The notes: generated from the sequence alone by a model not told the origin. Counted from the first letter of the stretch, positions 43,083 through 53,474 are shown. The stretch: 64,000 nucleotides of DNA from Bacteroidota bacterium (GCA_947451115.1 CANFXV010000009.1:1-64000); one strand, 5' to 3'. Numbers and translations are program-made.

Positions 43083-44840
43083 TTATGGATGATTCACTAC
43101 AAAGATAGGCAATCGAGCCTGAGGTTGACCCATCATTTGTTGAATGCTTTTAACTTGTTGAAAAGCTTGCCATTGATTGGCCCCGATTTCTTCTTTGATG
43201 GCTTTCACCTTTACATTATTCTCATAGCCATTGATCAACTCTTCAATAAAGGACTTGTTTTCTGGATAAGCTTTAATGCTGTATCCTTTCATATGCGCCA
43301 GTTTTGAGGCAGCGGCAATGGCCTCATTTAAAGTAGCTATTCTATCCACCAACCCAACTTTTACTGCATCTGCACCAATCCATACACGGCCTTGTGCAAT
43401 TGAATCTATGTAGGTAACAGATTTTCTTCGGCCAATGGCTACTCTTGATTTGAAGGAAGCATAGACACTGTCCACACTGGCTTGCATAAAACCTTTTTCG
43501 GTTGCATTTAAAGTACGGGTTGCTGAAGGCATGTCTGCATACTGGGCAGTATTGACACGATCAAAGGTAATGCCCAATTTATTTTTCATAAACATTTCAA
43601 CATTGGGTATCACCGAAAACACGCCTATAGATCCTGTTATCGTATTGGCATCTGCATAAATAGAATCGGCACCACAGGCAATATAATAGCCGCCTGATGC
43701 TGCATAATTACCCATACTCACTACCACTGGTTTCTCTTTTTTTAATAAATCAATTTCTCTCCAAATGATGTCACTTGCCAAAGAACTACCTCCAGGTGAA
43801 TTGACCCTCAATACCACGGCCTTGATCGACTCATCGTTTCTTAGTTTTTGCAACATCACTCTGTAATCATCACTGGCGATAGCCCCGTTTTGATTTTTAC
43901 CCATTTCAATGTCACCATCTGCAAATACCACGGCTATTTTGCCGCTACCGGAACCTCTGATGGCCACTGAACTTGCATAATCTCCCACACTTACAAAAGA
44001 AATATTTTGTTCTTTTTGAACATGTAATTTTTTTGCGATCACTTTTTTAACTTGATCGTCATACAATAAGCCATCAACCAAATTATATTTTAAAGCGTCA
44101 TTGGCGTTTTGAATTTTACCTTCATTGGCCAATGATTTTAAAGTAGCCAATTCTATATTTCTTTTTTCTGAGACCCCAGTTAAAAAACTACTATACAAAG
44201 CATTGAGCCAAATTCCAGTTTGCAATTTATTGGCATCTGACATTTGCGCATACCTAAAAGGTTCGGTAGCACTTTTAAATTTTCCAGCATAAAAAACTTC
44301 GGGCTTTATTTCCAATTTATCTAATAGGCCTTTTAAAAACATGGTCTCATAAGAAAATCCATTGAATTCTACCCCTCCCGATGGATGCGTGTAAATTTGA
44401 TCGGCCACATTACCAATCCAATATCCTTTTTGTGTAATGGTTTCGCCAAAAGCCACCATAAATTTTTTGGAAGTTTTAAAATCAAGCAACGCTTTTCTAA
44501 TTTCTTCAGTACTGGCGTATCCATTTGGATTTTCTTGACATTTAATATAAATACCCTTAATGGTCGAATCCGTTTTGGCATATTTTATTAAGCCTATTAA
44601 TTCCGATAAGCTTGGAATTTTGCCTTTCTTTTTATTGATGATTTCAGAAAAAGGATCTGACTTGGTTTGCTCTACATAATTTTCTGCCATATCCACTACT
44701 AAAACAGAATTAGGGTCGATTGTTTTTTGTTCTTCACTAGAAAAACTTCCAGCAATGCCAAAAAGTATTAAGATTCCCAAGAAACTAAAGATGATCAAGG
44801 CCAATAAAGAGGCAAAAAAGGTTTTAAAAAAAGTTTTCAT
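43083..44840 (-). CDS. sppA: Signal peptide peptidase SppA, 67K type
   Basis: 585 residues from ATG 44840 (MKTFFKTFFASLLALIIFSFLG); the frame is open further upstream, but those 32 residues would precede the membrane anchor and look unconserved. The length matches the double-domain SppA. The catalytic pair is K189 in YAGKFKSATEPFR and S382 in GNYAASGGYYIACGAD, as in the E. coli Lys/Ser dyad. It degrades left-over signal peptides at the inner membrane. The ABC-2 permease and SRPBCC genes follow on the same strand. Confidence 0.94.
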   Translation of the reverse strand: MKTFFKTFFASLLALIIFSFLGILILFGIAGSFSSEEQKTIDPNSVLVVDMAENYVEQTKSDPFSEIINKKKGKIPSLSELIGLIKYAKTDSTIKGIYIKCQENPNGYASTEEIRKALLDFKTSKKFMVAFGETITQKGYWIGNVADQIYTHPSGGVEFNGFSYETMFLKGLLDKLEIKPEVFYAGKFKSATEPFRYAQMSDANKLQTGIWLNALYSSFLTGVSEKRNIELATLKSLANEGKIQNANDALKYNLVDGLLYDDQVKKVIAKKLHVQKEQNISFVSVGDYASSVAIRGSGSGKIAVVFADGDIEMGKNQNGAIASDDYRVMLQKLRNDESIKAVVLRVNSPGGSSLASDIIWREIDLLKKEKPVVVSMGNYAASGGYYIACGADSIYADANTITGSIGVFSVIPNVEMFMKNKLGITFDRVNTAQYADMPSATRTLNATEKGFMQASVDSVYASFKSRVAIGRRKSVTYIDSIAQGRVWIGADAVKVGLVDRIATLNEAIAAASKLAHMKGYSIKAYPENKSFIEELINGYENNVKVKAIKEEIGANQWQAFQQVKSIQQMMGQPQARLPIFVVNHP

Positions 44841-44942
44841 GGATCTTGCTAATTGATTTATTCTAATTCCTAAAATAGAGGCTTCTAAAATAGGGTAAGG
44901 CTGTAAAATTATGGATATTTGAGTTACTTTCAGCATCCTTCT

Positions 44943-45431
44943 ATGAACAAAGCATACCTCTTGATAGGCGGCAATATAGGCGACCGATTGGCAAATTTAA
45001 AAGAAGCCATTTCACTTCTCAATGAGGATGCAGGAAGCATTGAGCAAGTTTCCTCCATATACGAAACTGCCCCTTGGGGCAACACCCAACAGGACGCTTT
45101 TTTAAATCAAGCCTTAGTTTTATCCACCAGCCATGACGCAGCAACATTGTTGCGTATACTTTTGTCCATTGAAACTAAAATGGGAAGAATAAGAAATATT
45201 CCTTTGGGCCCTAGAACGATGGACATTGACATTATTTATTTCAACAATGAAATAATTGAAACCAATCAATTAACTATTCCACATCCACAACTACATAAAA
45301 GAAATTTTGTACTCATTCCCCTTGTTGAAATTGCCCCCAATTATTTACACCCTATTTTAAACAAAAGCAATTCAACTTTACTTACACAGTGCAAGGATGA
45401 AAGCCTTGTGCATAAAAAAATTAATTTTTAA
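44943..45431 (+). CDS. folK: 2-amino-4-hydroxy-6-hydroxymethyldihydropteridine pyrophosphokinase
   Basis: 162 residues from ATG 44943 (MNKAYLLIGGNIGDR). A TTG at 44919 in frame is rejected since the family starts at MNKxYL. Key motifs: SSIYETAPWGNTQQDAFLNQAL and GPRTMDIDIIYF with the Mg-binding DID. It transfers pyrophosphate from ATP to the pterin in folate synthesis. A deoxynucleoside kinase gene follows 42 nt later. Confidence 0.95.
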   Translation: MNKAYLLIGGNIGDRLANLKEAISLLNEDAGSIEQVSSIYETAPWGNTQQDAFLNQALVLSTSHDAATLLRILLSIETKMGRIRNIPLGPRTMDIDIIYFNNEIIETNQLTIPHPQLHKRNFVLIPLVEIAPNYLHPILNKSNSTLLTQCKDESLVHKKINF

Positions 45432-45444
45432 GCAAGGGCCTGCC

Positions 45445-45452
45445 TATATTTG
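45445..45452 (+). promoter_or_regulatory. -7 box (TATATTTG) of the deoxynucleoside kinase gene
   Basis: Exact TAnnTTTG match, 21 nt before the ATG at 45474. It rules out the TTG at 45450, which lies inside the box. Confidence 0.5.
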
Positions 45453-45473
45453 AAACGAAGTACGAACAAGCAT

Positions 45474-46106
45474 ATGAAGCATCATTATATAGCCATAGAG
45501 GGAAATATTGGCGCAGGTAAAACCACCCTATCTCAGCTATTGGCTAAACATTACAATGCCAAATTAGTTTTGGAAGAATTTGCAGAAAATCCTTTTTTAA
45601 CCAAGTTCTATGAAAATCCAAAACAATATGCTTTTCCATTAGAGTTGTTTTTTTTAGCAGAGCGTTTTAAGCAGCAACAGGAATTAATCAAACCCAAAGA
45701 TTTATTTCAAGAAGTAGTAGTGTCAGATTATTTATTTACCAAGTGTTTGTTGTTTGCCAAAGTAAATTTGCCCGAAGAAGAATTTAGATTGTACCAAAAG
45801 ATGTTTGATGTTTTCATTCAGCAGCTTACCCCGCCTGATATTTTAATTTATTTACATGCCCCTGTAAACAAATTGCAGTCAAATATCAAAAAAAGAAATA
45901 GAAAATTTGAACAGTCCATCTCGGATGAATATCTCTTTAAAATTCAAGAAACCTATACCAGCTATATTAAACAACACCATATCAAAACCATCTTTATCGA
46001 TGCAGTGAATGCAGACTTCTTGTACAATGAAGCACATTTCAAAGTCATTATTGATGCTTTAGAAAAAGAACTTGAAGATGGCCAACATTATTATAGTTTG
46101 CCTTAA
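45474..46106 (+). CDS. Deoxynucleoside kinase (dGK/dAK/dCK type)
   Basis: 210 residues from ATG 45474 (MKHHYIAIEGNIGAGKTTL). The P-loop GNIGAGKTT is followed by LVLEEFAENPFLTKFYENPKQYAFPLELFFLAERF, the base-binding region of this kinase family, and VVSDYLFTKCLLFAKVNL. It phosphorylates deoxyadenosine, deoxyguanosine or deoxycytidine for nucleotide salvage; the base cannot be decided by eye. The next gene, an MFS transporter, follows after 9 nt. Confidence 0.92.
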   Translation: MKHHYIAIEGNIGAGKTTLSQLLAKHYNAKLVLEEFAENPFLTKFYENPKQYAFPLELFFLAERFKQQQELIKPKDLFQEVVVSDYLFTKCLLFAKVNLPEEEFRLYQKMFDVFIQQLTPPDILIYLHAPVNKLQSNIKKRNRKFEQSISDEYLFKIQETYTSYIKQHHIKTIFIDAVNADFLYNEAHFKVIIDALEKELEDGQHYYSLP

Positions 46107-46115
46107 CTTTAAGCA

Positions 46116-47393
46116 ATGGATAGTACGACCGTTCCAATCAAACAAGACCCCTTTGCCGCTTTAAAGATTAAAGAATTTAGAAATTTAATGCTAGGCCGTT
46201 TCCTATTTATCATGGGACTTAGAATGATGGGCACGCTAGTAGGCTGGTGGATTTACGAATTGACCAGCGCTCCCTTTGCCATTGGGCTCATTGGACTCGC
46301 AGAAGTGATTCCTGCCGTTTCCTTAGCACTGTATGCCGGTCACGTGATTGATATAAGTGAAAAAAGAAAATTACTATTAAGAGGTGTTAGTTTGTATTGG
46401 ATTTGCGCTTTATTGTTATTGGCCTTATCCATCTTTAATGACAAAACAGACAGCAGCTTAAGTTTTACTAACCACAAATCCTTATTGATTGCCGTTTTCA
46501 TTTATTTTCTAGTTTTTTGTACAGGTATCATCAGGTCTTTTACCGGACCAAGCTTTGGGACCATTGTGGGCAATATCATGCCAAAAGAGGTATTGCAAAA
46601 TGCCACTACTTGGAGCCAGGGCATTTGGTTGACTGCTTCTATTTTAGGCCATGCCATTGTAGGGTTTATCATTGCAGGTTATGGACATACAGGCGCTTTA
46701 ATTACTGTGGTGTCGCTTGTTACGATCGGCTACTTATTTATTTCAAAAATAAACCCATTACCTCCTCATATTGATTTAGTAGCGAACCAAAAAACCATGG
46801 AAAGCGTCAAAGAAGGATTGCGTTTTGTTTTTAATACCAAAGAAGTATTGGGCGCACTTTCTTTAGATTTATTTGCGGTGTTATTTGGAGGCGCAGTAGC
46901 CATGATTCCCGTGTATGCAGTGGATATTTTAAAAGTAGGCCCCATTGGTTTTGGTTGGCTGAATGCAGCTTCAGACATTGGCGCTATTTTAATCATTTTC
47001 ATCATCACTTTATTTCCGGTACATAAAACTCAAGGCAAAAAATTATTATTGGCAGTGGGCGGATTTGGTTTGTGCATTATTGTATTTGCCTTGTCCAAAT
47101 TATTTTGGTTGTCTTTCGCTGCCCTGCTACTGAGTGGAATTTTAGATGGCTTTAGCATGATTGTAAGAGGTACCATTGTACAACTTAAAACACCCGATCA
47201 TATGCGTGGTAGAGTCATGAGTGTGAATTCTATGTTCATCAATAGCAGCAATGAATTTGGACAATTTGAAAGTGGTGTAGCAGCCAAATTATTGGGGGTC
47301 ATTCCTTCTGTTGTATTTGGAGGGGTAATGACTATTATTGTGGTTGGAACCACTTGGTTCAAAGCCCCTACCTTAAGAAAAATGGAGTATTAA
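46116..47393 (+). CDS. MFS transporter, EntS-like
   Basis: 425 residues with about 12 helices. The opening DPFAALKIKEFRNLMLGRFLFIMGLRMMGTLVGWWIYELT and LYAGHVIDISEKRKLLLRG (motif A) are those of the EntS/MFS_3 exporter family, and RGTIVQLKTPDHMRGRVMSVNSMFINSSNEFGQFESG near the C-terminus is a further family mark. EntS exports enterobactin in E. coli; no siderophore gene is near, so the substrate is open. The dNK gene is 9 nt upstream on the same strand. Confidence 0.87.
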   Translation: MDSTTVPIKQDPFAALKIKEFRNLMLGRFLFIMGLRMMGTLVGWWIYELTSAPFAIGLIGLAEVIPAVSLALYAGHVIDISEKRKLLLRGVSLYWICALLLLALSIFNDKTDSSLSFTNHKSLLIAVFIYFLVFCTGIIRSFTGPSFGTIVGNIMPKEVLQNATTWSQGIWLTASILGHAIVGFIIAGYGHTGALITVVSLVTIGYLFISKINPLPPHIDLVANQKTMESVKEGLRFVFNTKEVLGALSLDLFAVLFGGAVAMIPVYAVDILKVGPIGFGWLNAASDIGAILIIFIITLFPVHKTQGKKLLLAVGGFGLCIIVFALSKLFWLSFAALLLSGILDGFSMIVRGTIVQLKTPDHMRGRVMSVNSMFINSSNEFGQFESGVAAKLLGVIPSVVFGGVMTIIVVGTTWFKAPTLRKMEY

Positions 47394-47403
47394 ATATGCA
47401 TGG

Positions 47404-47886
47404 CTAAGGTGCCGTCAATAATCCAATCATTACATCGTGCACGATGGGACAGAACTCTGCATTCTTCATGGTTATGGGAATGCGCTTAAAAAAAACATCT
47501 TCGTCGGTATAAGGAAATCTTTGGCAATCGGTAGGTCGGTGCTCATAAATACTGCAAGCATTGTCTCCGCCTAAAAAAGGACAAGGCTTGGTATTGGCTA
47601 CATAATCTCCATCCTGGTCCATGGACAAGTAAGTGTCTATAAAAGCAGTTTCTTTTATTCTTAAGTACTTGCTAATTCTTTTAATGTCGGGCATTTTAAA
47701 CCTTGGCGAATAATTTTTGCAGCAACGGGCACAATCCAGACAGTTGATTTTCTCAAAAGCAGCTTCATGCAAATCTGGCAACTGCTTTAATATCTTACGC
47801 TTGTCTACCCTTTTTAAAAAATTTTGAAACTTTTTAAGCGTCTCAGGCGCTGGTAATTCGTATAATTGTTCAATAGATATGGCCAT
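47404..47886 (-). CDS. YkgJ family cysteine cluster protein
   Basis: 160 residues. It has the Cys set CLDCARCCKNYSPRFKMP (residues about 50-67) and CPFLGGDNACSIYEHRPTDCQRFPYTD (about 102-128). The family probably binds a zinc ion or an iron-sulfur cluster; no activity is agreed. A -7 box lies 10 nt before the ATG. Confidence 0.88.
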   Translation of the reverse strand: MAISIEQLYELPAPETLKKFQNFLKRVDKRKILKQLPDLHEAAFEKINCLDCARCCKNYSPRFKMPDIKRISKYLRIKETAFIDTYLSMDQDGDYVANTKPCPFLGGDNACSIYEHRPTDCQRFPYTDEDVFFKRIPITMKNAEFCPIVHDVMIGLLTAP

Positions 47887-47896
47887 AATTGTAGGC

Positions 47897-47904
47897 CAAA
47901 TATA
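47897..47904 (-). promoter_or_regulatory. -7 box (TATATTTG) of the YkgJ-type gene
   Basis: Exact TAnnTTTG match on the minus strand, 10 nt before the ATG at 47886. A CTTG 19 nt upstream matches the -33 TTTG at three of four bases. Confidence 0.55.
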
Positions 47905-47974
47905 AACTATTTAGTACTCATCCACAAGCTTTCCCCACAGGGTACTAAGTGCACCAATAAGGGTTAGTTTTTTG

Positions 47975-47982
47975 TATCTTTG
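47975..47982 (+). promoter_or_regulatory. -7 box (TATCTTTG) of gcvP
   Basis: Exact TAnnTTTG match, 26 nt before the ATG at 48009. Confidence 0.5.
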
Positions 47983-48008
47983 AATCCATTTTTTAAACCA
48001 CCCTATTT

Positions 48009-50864
48009 ATGTTGCAATTGAACACGAACGGAGCAGAATTTATCAAAAGACATATTGGCCCCAACACCGAAGACACGAAAAAAATGTTAGACACCGTTGG
48101 TGTAAAATCGATAGATGAACTGATTGAAAAAACAGTCCCCAATATTATTCGCTCTAAGAAAGCCATGCAAATTCCAGAAGGCTTATCGGAATTTGAAATG
48201 TTGCAATCTTTAAAATCAATTGCAGATAAAAATATTGTAGCGACCAATTTTATTGGTCAAGGTTATTATGGAACTAAAACACCTAGTGTAATTCTTAGAA
48301 ATATTTTTGAAAATCCAGGATGGTATACACAGTACACGCCTTACCAAGCTGAAATCGCACAAGGCAGATTAGAAAGTTTATTAAACTTTCAAACCATGGT
48401 TTGTGATTTAACCGGTATGCCTATTGCCAATGCTTCTTTGCTAGACGAAGCCACTGCAGCAGCAGAAGCCATGGCCATGATTTTTAATCATGTCAACAAA
48501 GGCGATAATGTTGCCCAACCAAAATTATTTGTAGATAGCGCCATCTTCCCTCAAACCAAGGATGTATTGGCTACTCGCGCGAACCCAATCCATATTCAAA
48601 TCGTAGAAGGTGATTACAAAAACACCAAAATAGATGCAGGATTTTTTGGAGCCATTGTACAATACCCAAATAATACTGGAAGTATCGAAGATTATACCCA
48701 ATTTATTGATCAAGTGCATGCGGTGGGTGGATTAGTTATTTTAGTGGCTGATATTTTAGCCCTTAGTTTATTAAAAAGCCCAGGAGAATTGAATGCTGAT
48801 GTGGCAGTGGGCAATACGCAACGCTTTGGTGTACCCATGGGCTTTGGTGGCCCTCATGCTGCTTATTTTGCGACCAAAGATGAATTTAAAAGAGGCATGC
48901 CAGGTAGATTGATTGGTGTGAGCGTGGATGCACAAGGTAATCGTGCATTGAGAATGGCTTTACAAACAAGAGAGCAACACATTAAAAGAGAAAAAGCTAC
49001 TTCTAATATTTGTACCGCACAAGCCTTATTGGCCAATATGGCGGTGATGTATGCAGTATATCATGGACCTGCTGGTATTAAAAAAATTGCCACTACCATT
49101 CACGGTTTAGCCCAAAACTTAAATGCACAATTAAAAAGTTTAGGCATTCCCCAAACGAATGAATATTATTTTGATACCCTACACTTAACTGGTGTAGATG
49201 CAGCAGCAGTGAACAAAATAGCCTTAGCTGAAAATATTAATTTCAGGTACTTTACTGATGGCAGTATTGGTATTACTATAGATGAAATAACCTCTTCGAA
49301 AGAAATTGCAGCCATCGTGGAAATTTTTGAAAAAGTGACTGGCAAAAAAGCCAATGGCAAAGCAAATGAGCAAGCAGCTATTCCAAAAGAATTAGTGAGA
49401 ACATCCACTTATTTACAACACCCTGTATTTAATATTCATCATAGCGAAACGCAAATGATGCGTTACATCAAGCAATTAGAGAATAAAGATTTGTCTTTAA
49501 ATACAAGCATGATTAGTTTGGGAAGTTGTACCATGAAATTAAATGCAGCCACAGAAATGATTCCTGTAAGCTGGCCTGCCTTTGGTGGCTTACATCCATT
49601 TGCACCAAGCAGCCAAACCATGGGGTATCAAGCAATAGCCAAAGAATTAAGTGCCTACTTATGTGAAACTACCGGCTTTACTGCTTGTAGCTTACAACCC
49701 AACAGTGGTGCACAAGGTGAATATGCAGGCTTATTAACCATTCGTGCTTATCATGAACATCATCAGCAAGCCCATAGAAATATTGTACTTATTCCTATCA
49801 GTGCCCATGGAACCAATCCAGCGAGTGCAGTGATGGCTGGATTTAAAGTAATTGTAGTGGCTTGTGATGCAGCAGGAAATATTGACATGAACGATTTGAA
49901 AGAAAAAGCAAATCTGCATAAAGATAATTTAGGTGGATTAATGGTGACCTATCCATCTACCCATGGTGTATTTGAAGAAACCATTATTGATATCTGTGCC
50001 ACTATCCATGAATATGGTGGATTAGTTTACATGGATGGCGCAAACATGAATGCACAAGTGGGCTTGACTAGTCCTGGAGCCATTGGCGCAGATGTTTGTC
50101 ATTTGAATTTACATAAAACATTCGCAATCCCACATGGTGGAGGCGGCCCCGGCATGGGACCAATTTGTGTGAATGATAAACTGGCTCCTTTCTTACCAGG
50201 CCATGTTCAAGAAAATAGTAAAATTGGTGCAGTGAGTGCAGCACCTATTGGATCCGCTAGCATTTTACTTATTAGTTATGCCTACATTAAAATGTTAGGC
50301 GCAACAGGATTGCAATTAGCCACTGCTTATGCTATTTTGAATGCCAATTACATGAAGGCGAGATTGGAAAAAAATTATACTGTATTGTATGCAGGTAAAA
50401 ATGGTACTTGCGCCCATGAATTTATCATTGACCTAAGACCGTTTAAAGCCAGTGCTGGCATTGAAGCAGAAGATGTTGCCAAAAGATTGATTGATTATGG
50501 CTTTCACGCTCCTACAGTAAGTTTCCCTGTGGCAGGAACCATTATGATTGAACCTACAGAAAGCGAGGACAAAGCAGAATTAGATCGTTTTTGCGATGCT
50601 TTACTATCCATTCATGATGAAATAACAGCCATTGAAAAAGGCTTGTCAGATAAATTGGATAACCCCTTAAAAAATGCACCGCATACACAGAAAGTAATTT
50701 GCGCCAATGACTGGACACATGCTTATTCTAGACAAGAAGCTGCTTTCCCATTGTATTATGTGCAACAAAATAAATTCTGGCCAACTGTAGCTAGAGTAAA
50801 TAATACACATGGCGACAGAAACCTAGTTTGCACTTGTGAACCAGTTGCTTCTTATGCAGAATAA
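48009..50864 (+). CDS. gcvP: Glycine dehydrogenase (decarboxylating), fused P1/P2
   Basis: 951 residues, the one-chain P-protein of the glycine cleavage system. The N-terminal half starts [17 protein letters not shown] and has [42 protein letters not shown]. The C-terminal half has the PLP-binding lysine in [22 protein letters not shown] and [11 protein letters not shown]. It decarboxylates glycine and passes the aminomethyl group to the lipoyl arm of GcvH. gcvT and gcvH are not in the window. A strong terminator follows. Confidence 0.98.
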   Translation: MLQLNTNGAEFIKRHIGPNTEDTKKMLDTVGVKSIDELIEKTVPNIIRSKKAMQIPEGLSEFEMLQSLKSIADKNIVATNFIGQGYYGTKTPSVILRNIFENPGWYTQYTPYQAEIAQGRLESLLNFQTMVCDLTGMPIANASLLDEATAAAEAMAMIFNHVNKGDNVAQPKLFVDSAIFPQTKDVLATRANPIHIQIVEGDYKNTKIDAGFFGAIVQYPNNTGSIEDYTQFIDQVHAVGGLVILVADILALSLLKSPGELNADVAVGNTQRFGVPMGFGGPHAAYFATKDEFKRGMPGRLIGVSVDAQGNRALRMALQTREQHIKREKATSNICTAQALLANMAVMYAVYHGPAGIKKIATTIHGLAQNLNAQLKSLGIPQTNEYYFDTLHLTGVDAAAVNKIALAENINFRYFTDGSIGITIDEITSSKEIAAIVEIFEKVTGKKANGKANEQAAIPKELVRTSTYLQHPVFNIHHSETQMMRYIKQLENKDLSLNTSMISLGSCTMKLNAATEMIPVSWPAFGGLHPFAPSSQTMGYQAIAKELSAYLCETTGFTACSLQPNSGAQGEYAGLLTIRAYHEHHQQAHRNIVLIPISAHGTNPASAVMAGFKVIVVACDAAGNIDMNDLKEKANLHKDNLGGLMVTYPSTHGVFEETIIDICATIHEYGGLVYMDGANMNAQVGLTSPGAIGADVCHLNLHKTFAIPHGGGGPGMGPICVNDKLAPFLPGHVQENSKIGAVSAAPIGSASILLISYAYIKMLGATGLQLATAYAILNANYMKARLEKNYTVLYAGKNGTCAHEFIIDLRPFKASAGIEAEDVAKRLIDYGFHAPTVSFPVAGTIMIEPTESEDKAELDRFCDALLSIHDEITAIEKGLSDKLDNPLKNAPHTQKVICANDWTHAYSRQEAAFPLYYVQQNKFWPTVARVNNTHGDRNLVCTCEPVASYAE

Positions 50865-50885
50865 ATTTTAAATTGAACTCATCCT

Positions 50886-50920
50886 AAAAAGGAGCTACCC
50901 ATTTAGTAGCTCCTTTTTTT
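50886..50920 (+). terminator. Rho-independent terminator after gcvP
   Basis: AAAAAGGAGCTAC (50886-50898) pairs perfectly with GTAGCTCCTTTTT (50906-50918) around a 7-nt loop, followed by a T-run. It can also end the convergent gene at 50935. Confidence 0.88.
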
Positions 50921-50934
50921 TAGGCAGATATTTA

Positions 50935-51375
50935 TTATCCAAAGGAGCCAGTTGAATCTTCAATTTTTCCTGGATTGATCACAGGTTTATTATTGGCGAT
51001 TACTTCATACAAAGAAATTATTTTGTCTTTGTCTTTTAAAACCACATTTAATTTTTCCAAATCTGATTCTAAGACTTTCATTTTTTTATTCTCTACTTCA
51101 TACTTGTTTAAATACTCATCCACTTGCATCAATGGAATAGTATTATTAGTATCCAAACTAGGCGAGAGCATCTCCCCTTGACCAGTCAATACCCATAGAA
51201 TGTTTAATTCCGCATACTGATGGTCAATTTTGATTAAAATGTCAGAGCCAATAGAGCCCAGGTTTCTTAATTGCTTGGAAAAATAACCATTGGATAAGCC
51301 AATTTTTTTCTCAAAGGAATGGGGTGAAATGGTTCTGAATTGTAAATAGACATGAAGTCTTTCAATTGGTTTCAT
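50935..51375 (-). CDS. CI/XRE-like helix-turn-helix protein with coiled-coil tail
   Basis: 146 residues. The first ~75 residues resemble the Bacteroidota group of phage-repressor-like HTH domains: ERLHVYLQFRTISPHSFEKKIGLSNGYFSKQLRNLGSIGSDILIKIDHQYAELNILWVLTGQGEML, where the SNGYFSKQ helix would read DNA and LNILWVLTGQGEML is a hallmark. There is no S24/LexA peptidase. Residues 85-125 form a probable coiled coil (KYEVENKKMKVLESDLEKLNVVLKDKDKIISLYE), likely for dimer formation. No phage genes are near. Confidence 0.8.
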   Translation of the reverse strand: MKPIERLHVYLQFRTISPHSFEKKIGLSNGYFSKQLRNLGSIGSDILIKIDHQYAELNILWVLTGQGEMLSPSLDTNNTIPLMQVDEYLNKYEVENKKMKVLESDLEKLNVVLKDKDKIISLYEVIANNKPVINPGKIEDSTGSFG

Positions 51376-51435
51376 AAATAGGTAGTTTAATTCATCTACA
51401 ATTTATTGCCAATAAAAATATTTGTAAAAATACAT

Positions 51436-51470
51436 AGGCCTCATTTTTGATAGACCCAGGCCTCATTTTT
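51436..51470. repeat. 13-bp direct repeat around the ABC-F 3' end
   Basis: AGGCCTCATTTTT occurs at 51436-51448 and 51458-51470, a 22-bp period. The second copy runs into the stop codon of the ABC-F gene. The repeat is short and may be a local duplication. Confidence 0.55.
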
Positions 51471-53389
51471 TAGCCCATCGACTTCTCGCTTAATTCCAAC
51501 CATCTAATTTCTGCAGTTTCTAAAGCCAGATTCACTTTCGATAAATCCTCACTGATAGAGGTAATTAAATTATAATCCAAATTGGGTTCATTCAGTTGCA
51601 CCAACAAAACTTCTTTTTTCTTTTCTAAATCCGGAATAGTCTTGGTTAAGGTATCTAGTTCTAATTTTTCCTTGTAAGTCATTTTCTCGGAAACGATCTT
51701 CTCTGTTTGTTTTTTCTCTGCAGGCGCAATGGCTGCTGGTGCTTTAACTGGTAAAGCATGGGTAGTGATATCAGAACTTACAGAAGCATAACTTTGTTTG
51801 CTTTTTTCTAAGATTCTAAATTGAGTATAATTTCCAGGATAATCTCTAATTACGCCATCTCCTTCAAATATAAATAAGTGATCCACCAATTTATCCATAA
51901 AATAACGATCATGCGATACCAATAAAACACAACCTGCAAAATCTATCAAAAATTGCTCTAAGACCGCCAAGGTTGGCAAATCTAAATCGTTGGTAGGCTC
52001 ATCCAATATTAAAAAATTGGGATTCTTAAACAGGATGGTTAATAATTGCAATCTTTTTTTCTCGCCACCACTCAAGGCACTTAAATAAGTGTATTGTTTA
52101 TCTGGTGTAAATAAAAATAATTCTAAAAATTGCGCAGCACTTAAGGATCCACCACTAGCCAGTGGAAAATTCTCTGCATAAGTTTTCAAATATTCAATCA
52201 CCCGCATGTCTTTCTTATACACCAAGCCTTCTTGGGAAAAATGCCCAAACACAATCGTATCTCCTACATTAATTTTTCCACTGTCTGGCTGCGTAATGCC
52301 TTGCAATATTTGTAAAAAAGTACTTTTTCCAACTCCATTTTTTCCCACAATACCAATACGTTCTCCTTTGCTGAAGGTGTAATCAAATCCTTTGAGTACC
52401 ACCGTTTCTCCATAGGACTTGTATACTTTCTTGGCTTCAATAATCTTACCTCCTAGCCTAGTCATTTTCATGTCCAACTGTAAATTGGTCTCTTCTATTT
52501 TCTGCTTGGCCTTGGCTTCTACCTCATAAAAATTATCCTGTCTGCTTTTACTCTTGGTCGTTCTTGCCTTGGGCTGTTTGCGCATCCATTCCAATTCTTT
52601 TCTAAACGTATTTTTTGCCTTGTCAATACTGGCTAATTCAGATTCTATTCGCGCGGCTTTTTTTTCTAAATAATTTTCATAGTCACCTTTATACGAATAC
52701 AAATTTTCTCTTTCCAATTCCCAAATCTCATCGGTCACCGATTCTAAAAAATACCGATCATGCGAAACCAATAATAAAGTTACTTTTTCTTGTGCTAAAT
52801 AATTTTCCAACCACTCAATCATATTTAAATCCAAATGATTCGTTGGCTCATCCATCAACAATAAAACATGCTTTGGTTCAAACCCAATTTGAATTAATGT
52901 TTTGGCTAAAGAAACACGTTTACGCTGACCTCCACTTAATTTAGCAACGGGTTGTTCTAAATGATGAATGTTTAACTGCGTCAAAATAGTTTTTACCTTG
53001 GACTCAAAATCCCAAGCGCTTCGCTCTTCCATTTCCATAATGGCATCGGTGATCAAATTTTCATCCTCTGATTCCATGGCCATCTCATATTCGCTAATGG
53101 CCTTCATCACAGGATGATCCTGATTGAATAAATTTTGAGTAATGCTTGCTGTCTCAATGAATTGAGGGTCTTGTTCAAACAAAACCAAATGAACATCTTT
53201 GTGAATTTTTGCTGTACCTGCATCTGGCTGCTCTTTCCCTGCCAAGATGCGTAAAAGAGTGGTTTTACCCACCCCGTTTCTGGCAATTAAGGCAATTCGA
53301 TCCCCTTCATTGATGTTAAAACTAATGCCTTTAAACAAGGGGTAAATGCCATAACTCTTGGTCAAACCTTCAACAGAAACGTAATTCAT
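51470..53389 (-). CDS. ABC-F family ATPase (Uup-like)
   Basis: 639 residues from ATG 53389 (MNYVSVEGLTKSYG); longer frames to 53518 add a hydrophobic stretch that does not belong. Two ABC domains in one chain: Walker A GKNGVGKS-type loops (GARNGVGKTTLL as ARNGVGKTTLL near 40, GIVGKNGVGKSTFL near 350), signatures LSGGQRKRVSLAKTL and LSGGEKKRLQLLTILF, and Walker B boxes LLLMDEPTNHLD and FLILDEPTNDLD. No membrane domain. A coiled-coil C-terminal region matches the Uup branch. ABC-F proteins act on the ribosome or DNA. A -7 box is 4 nt before the ATG. Confidence 0.93.
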   Translation of the reverse strand: MNYVSVEGLTKSYGIYPLFKGISFNINEGDRIALIARNGVGKTTLLRILAGKEQPDAGTAKIHKDVHLVLFEQDPQFIETASITQNLFNQDHPVMKAISEYEMAMESEDENLITDAIMEMEERSAWDFESKVKTILTQLNIHHLEQPVAKLSGGQRKRVSLAKTLIQIGFEPKHVLLLMDEPTNHLDLNMIEWLENYLAQEKVTLLLVSHDRYFLESVTDEIWELERENLYSYKGDYENYLEKKAARIESELASIDKAKNTFRKELEWMRKQPKARTTKSKSRQDNFYEVEAKAKQKIEETNLQLDMKMTRLGGKIIEAKKVYKSYGETVVLKGFDYTFSKGERIGIVGKNGVGKSTFLQILQGITQPDSGKINVGDTIVFGHFSQEGLVYKKDMRVIEYLKTYAENFPLASGGSLSAAQFLELFLFTPDKQYTYLSALSGGEKKRLQLLTILFKNPNFLILDEPTNDLDLPTLAVLEQFLIDFAGCVLLVSHDRYFMDKLVDHLFIFEGDGVIRDYPGNYTQFRILEKSKQSYASVSSDITTHALPVKAPAAIAPAEKKQTEKIVSEKMTYKEKLELDTLTKTIPDLEKKKEVLLVQLNEPNLDYNLITSISEDLSKVNLALETAEIRWLELSEKSMG

Positions 53390-53393
53390 GGCG

Positions 53394-53401
53394 CAAAGAT
53401 A
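53394..53401 (-). promoter_or_regulatory. -7 box (TATCTTTG) of the ABC-F gene, predicted leaderless
   Basis: Exact TAnnTTTG match on the minus strand, 4 nt before the ATG at 53389. This also argues for that ATG as the start. Confidence 0.6.
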
Positions 53402-53474
53402 AGTTGTCGTAGGGAGTATCTGTAGAATTATACTAAGAATGCCCAAAAAATAGGGTAAAAACAAGGGAAGCATG

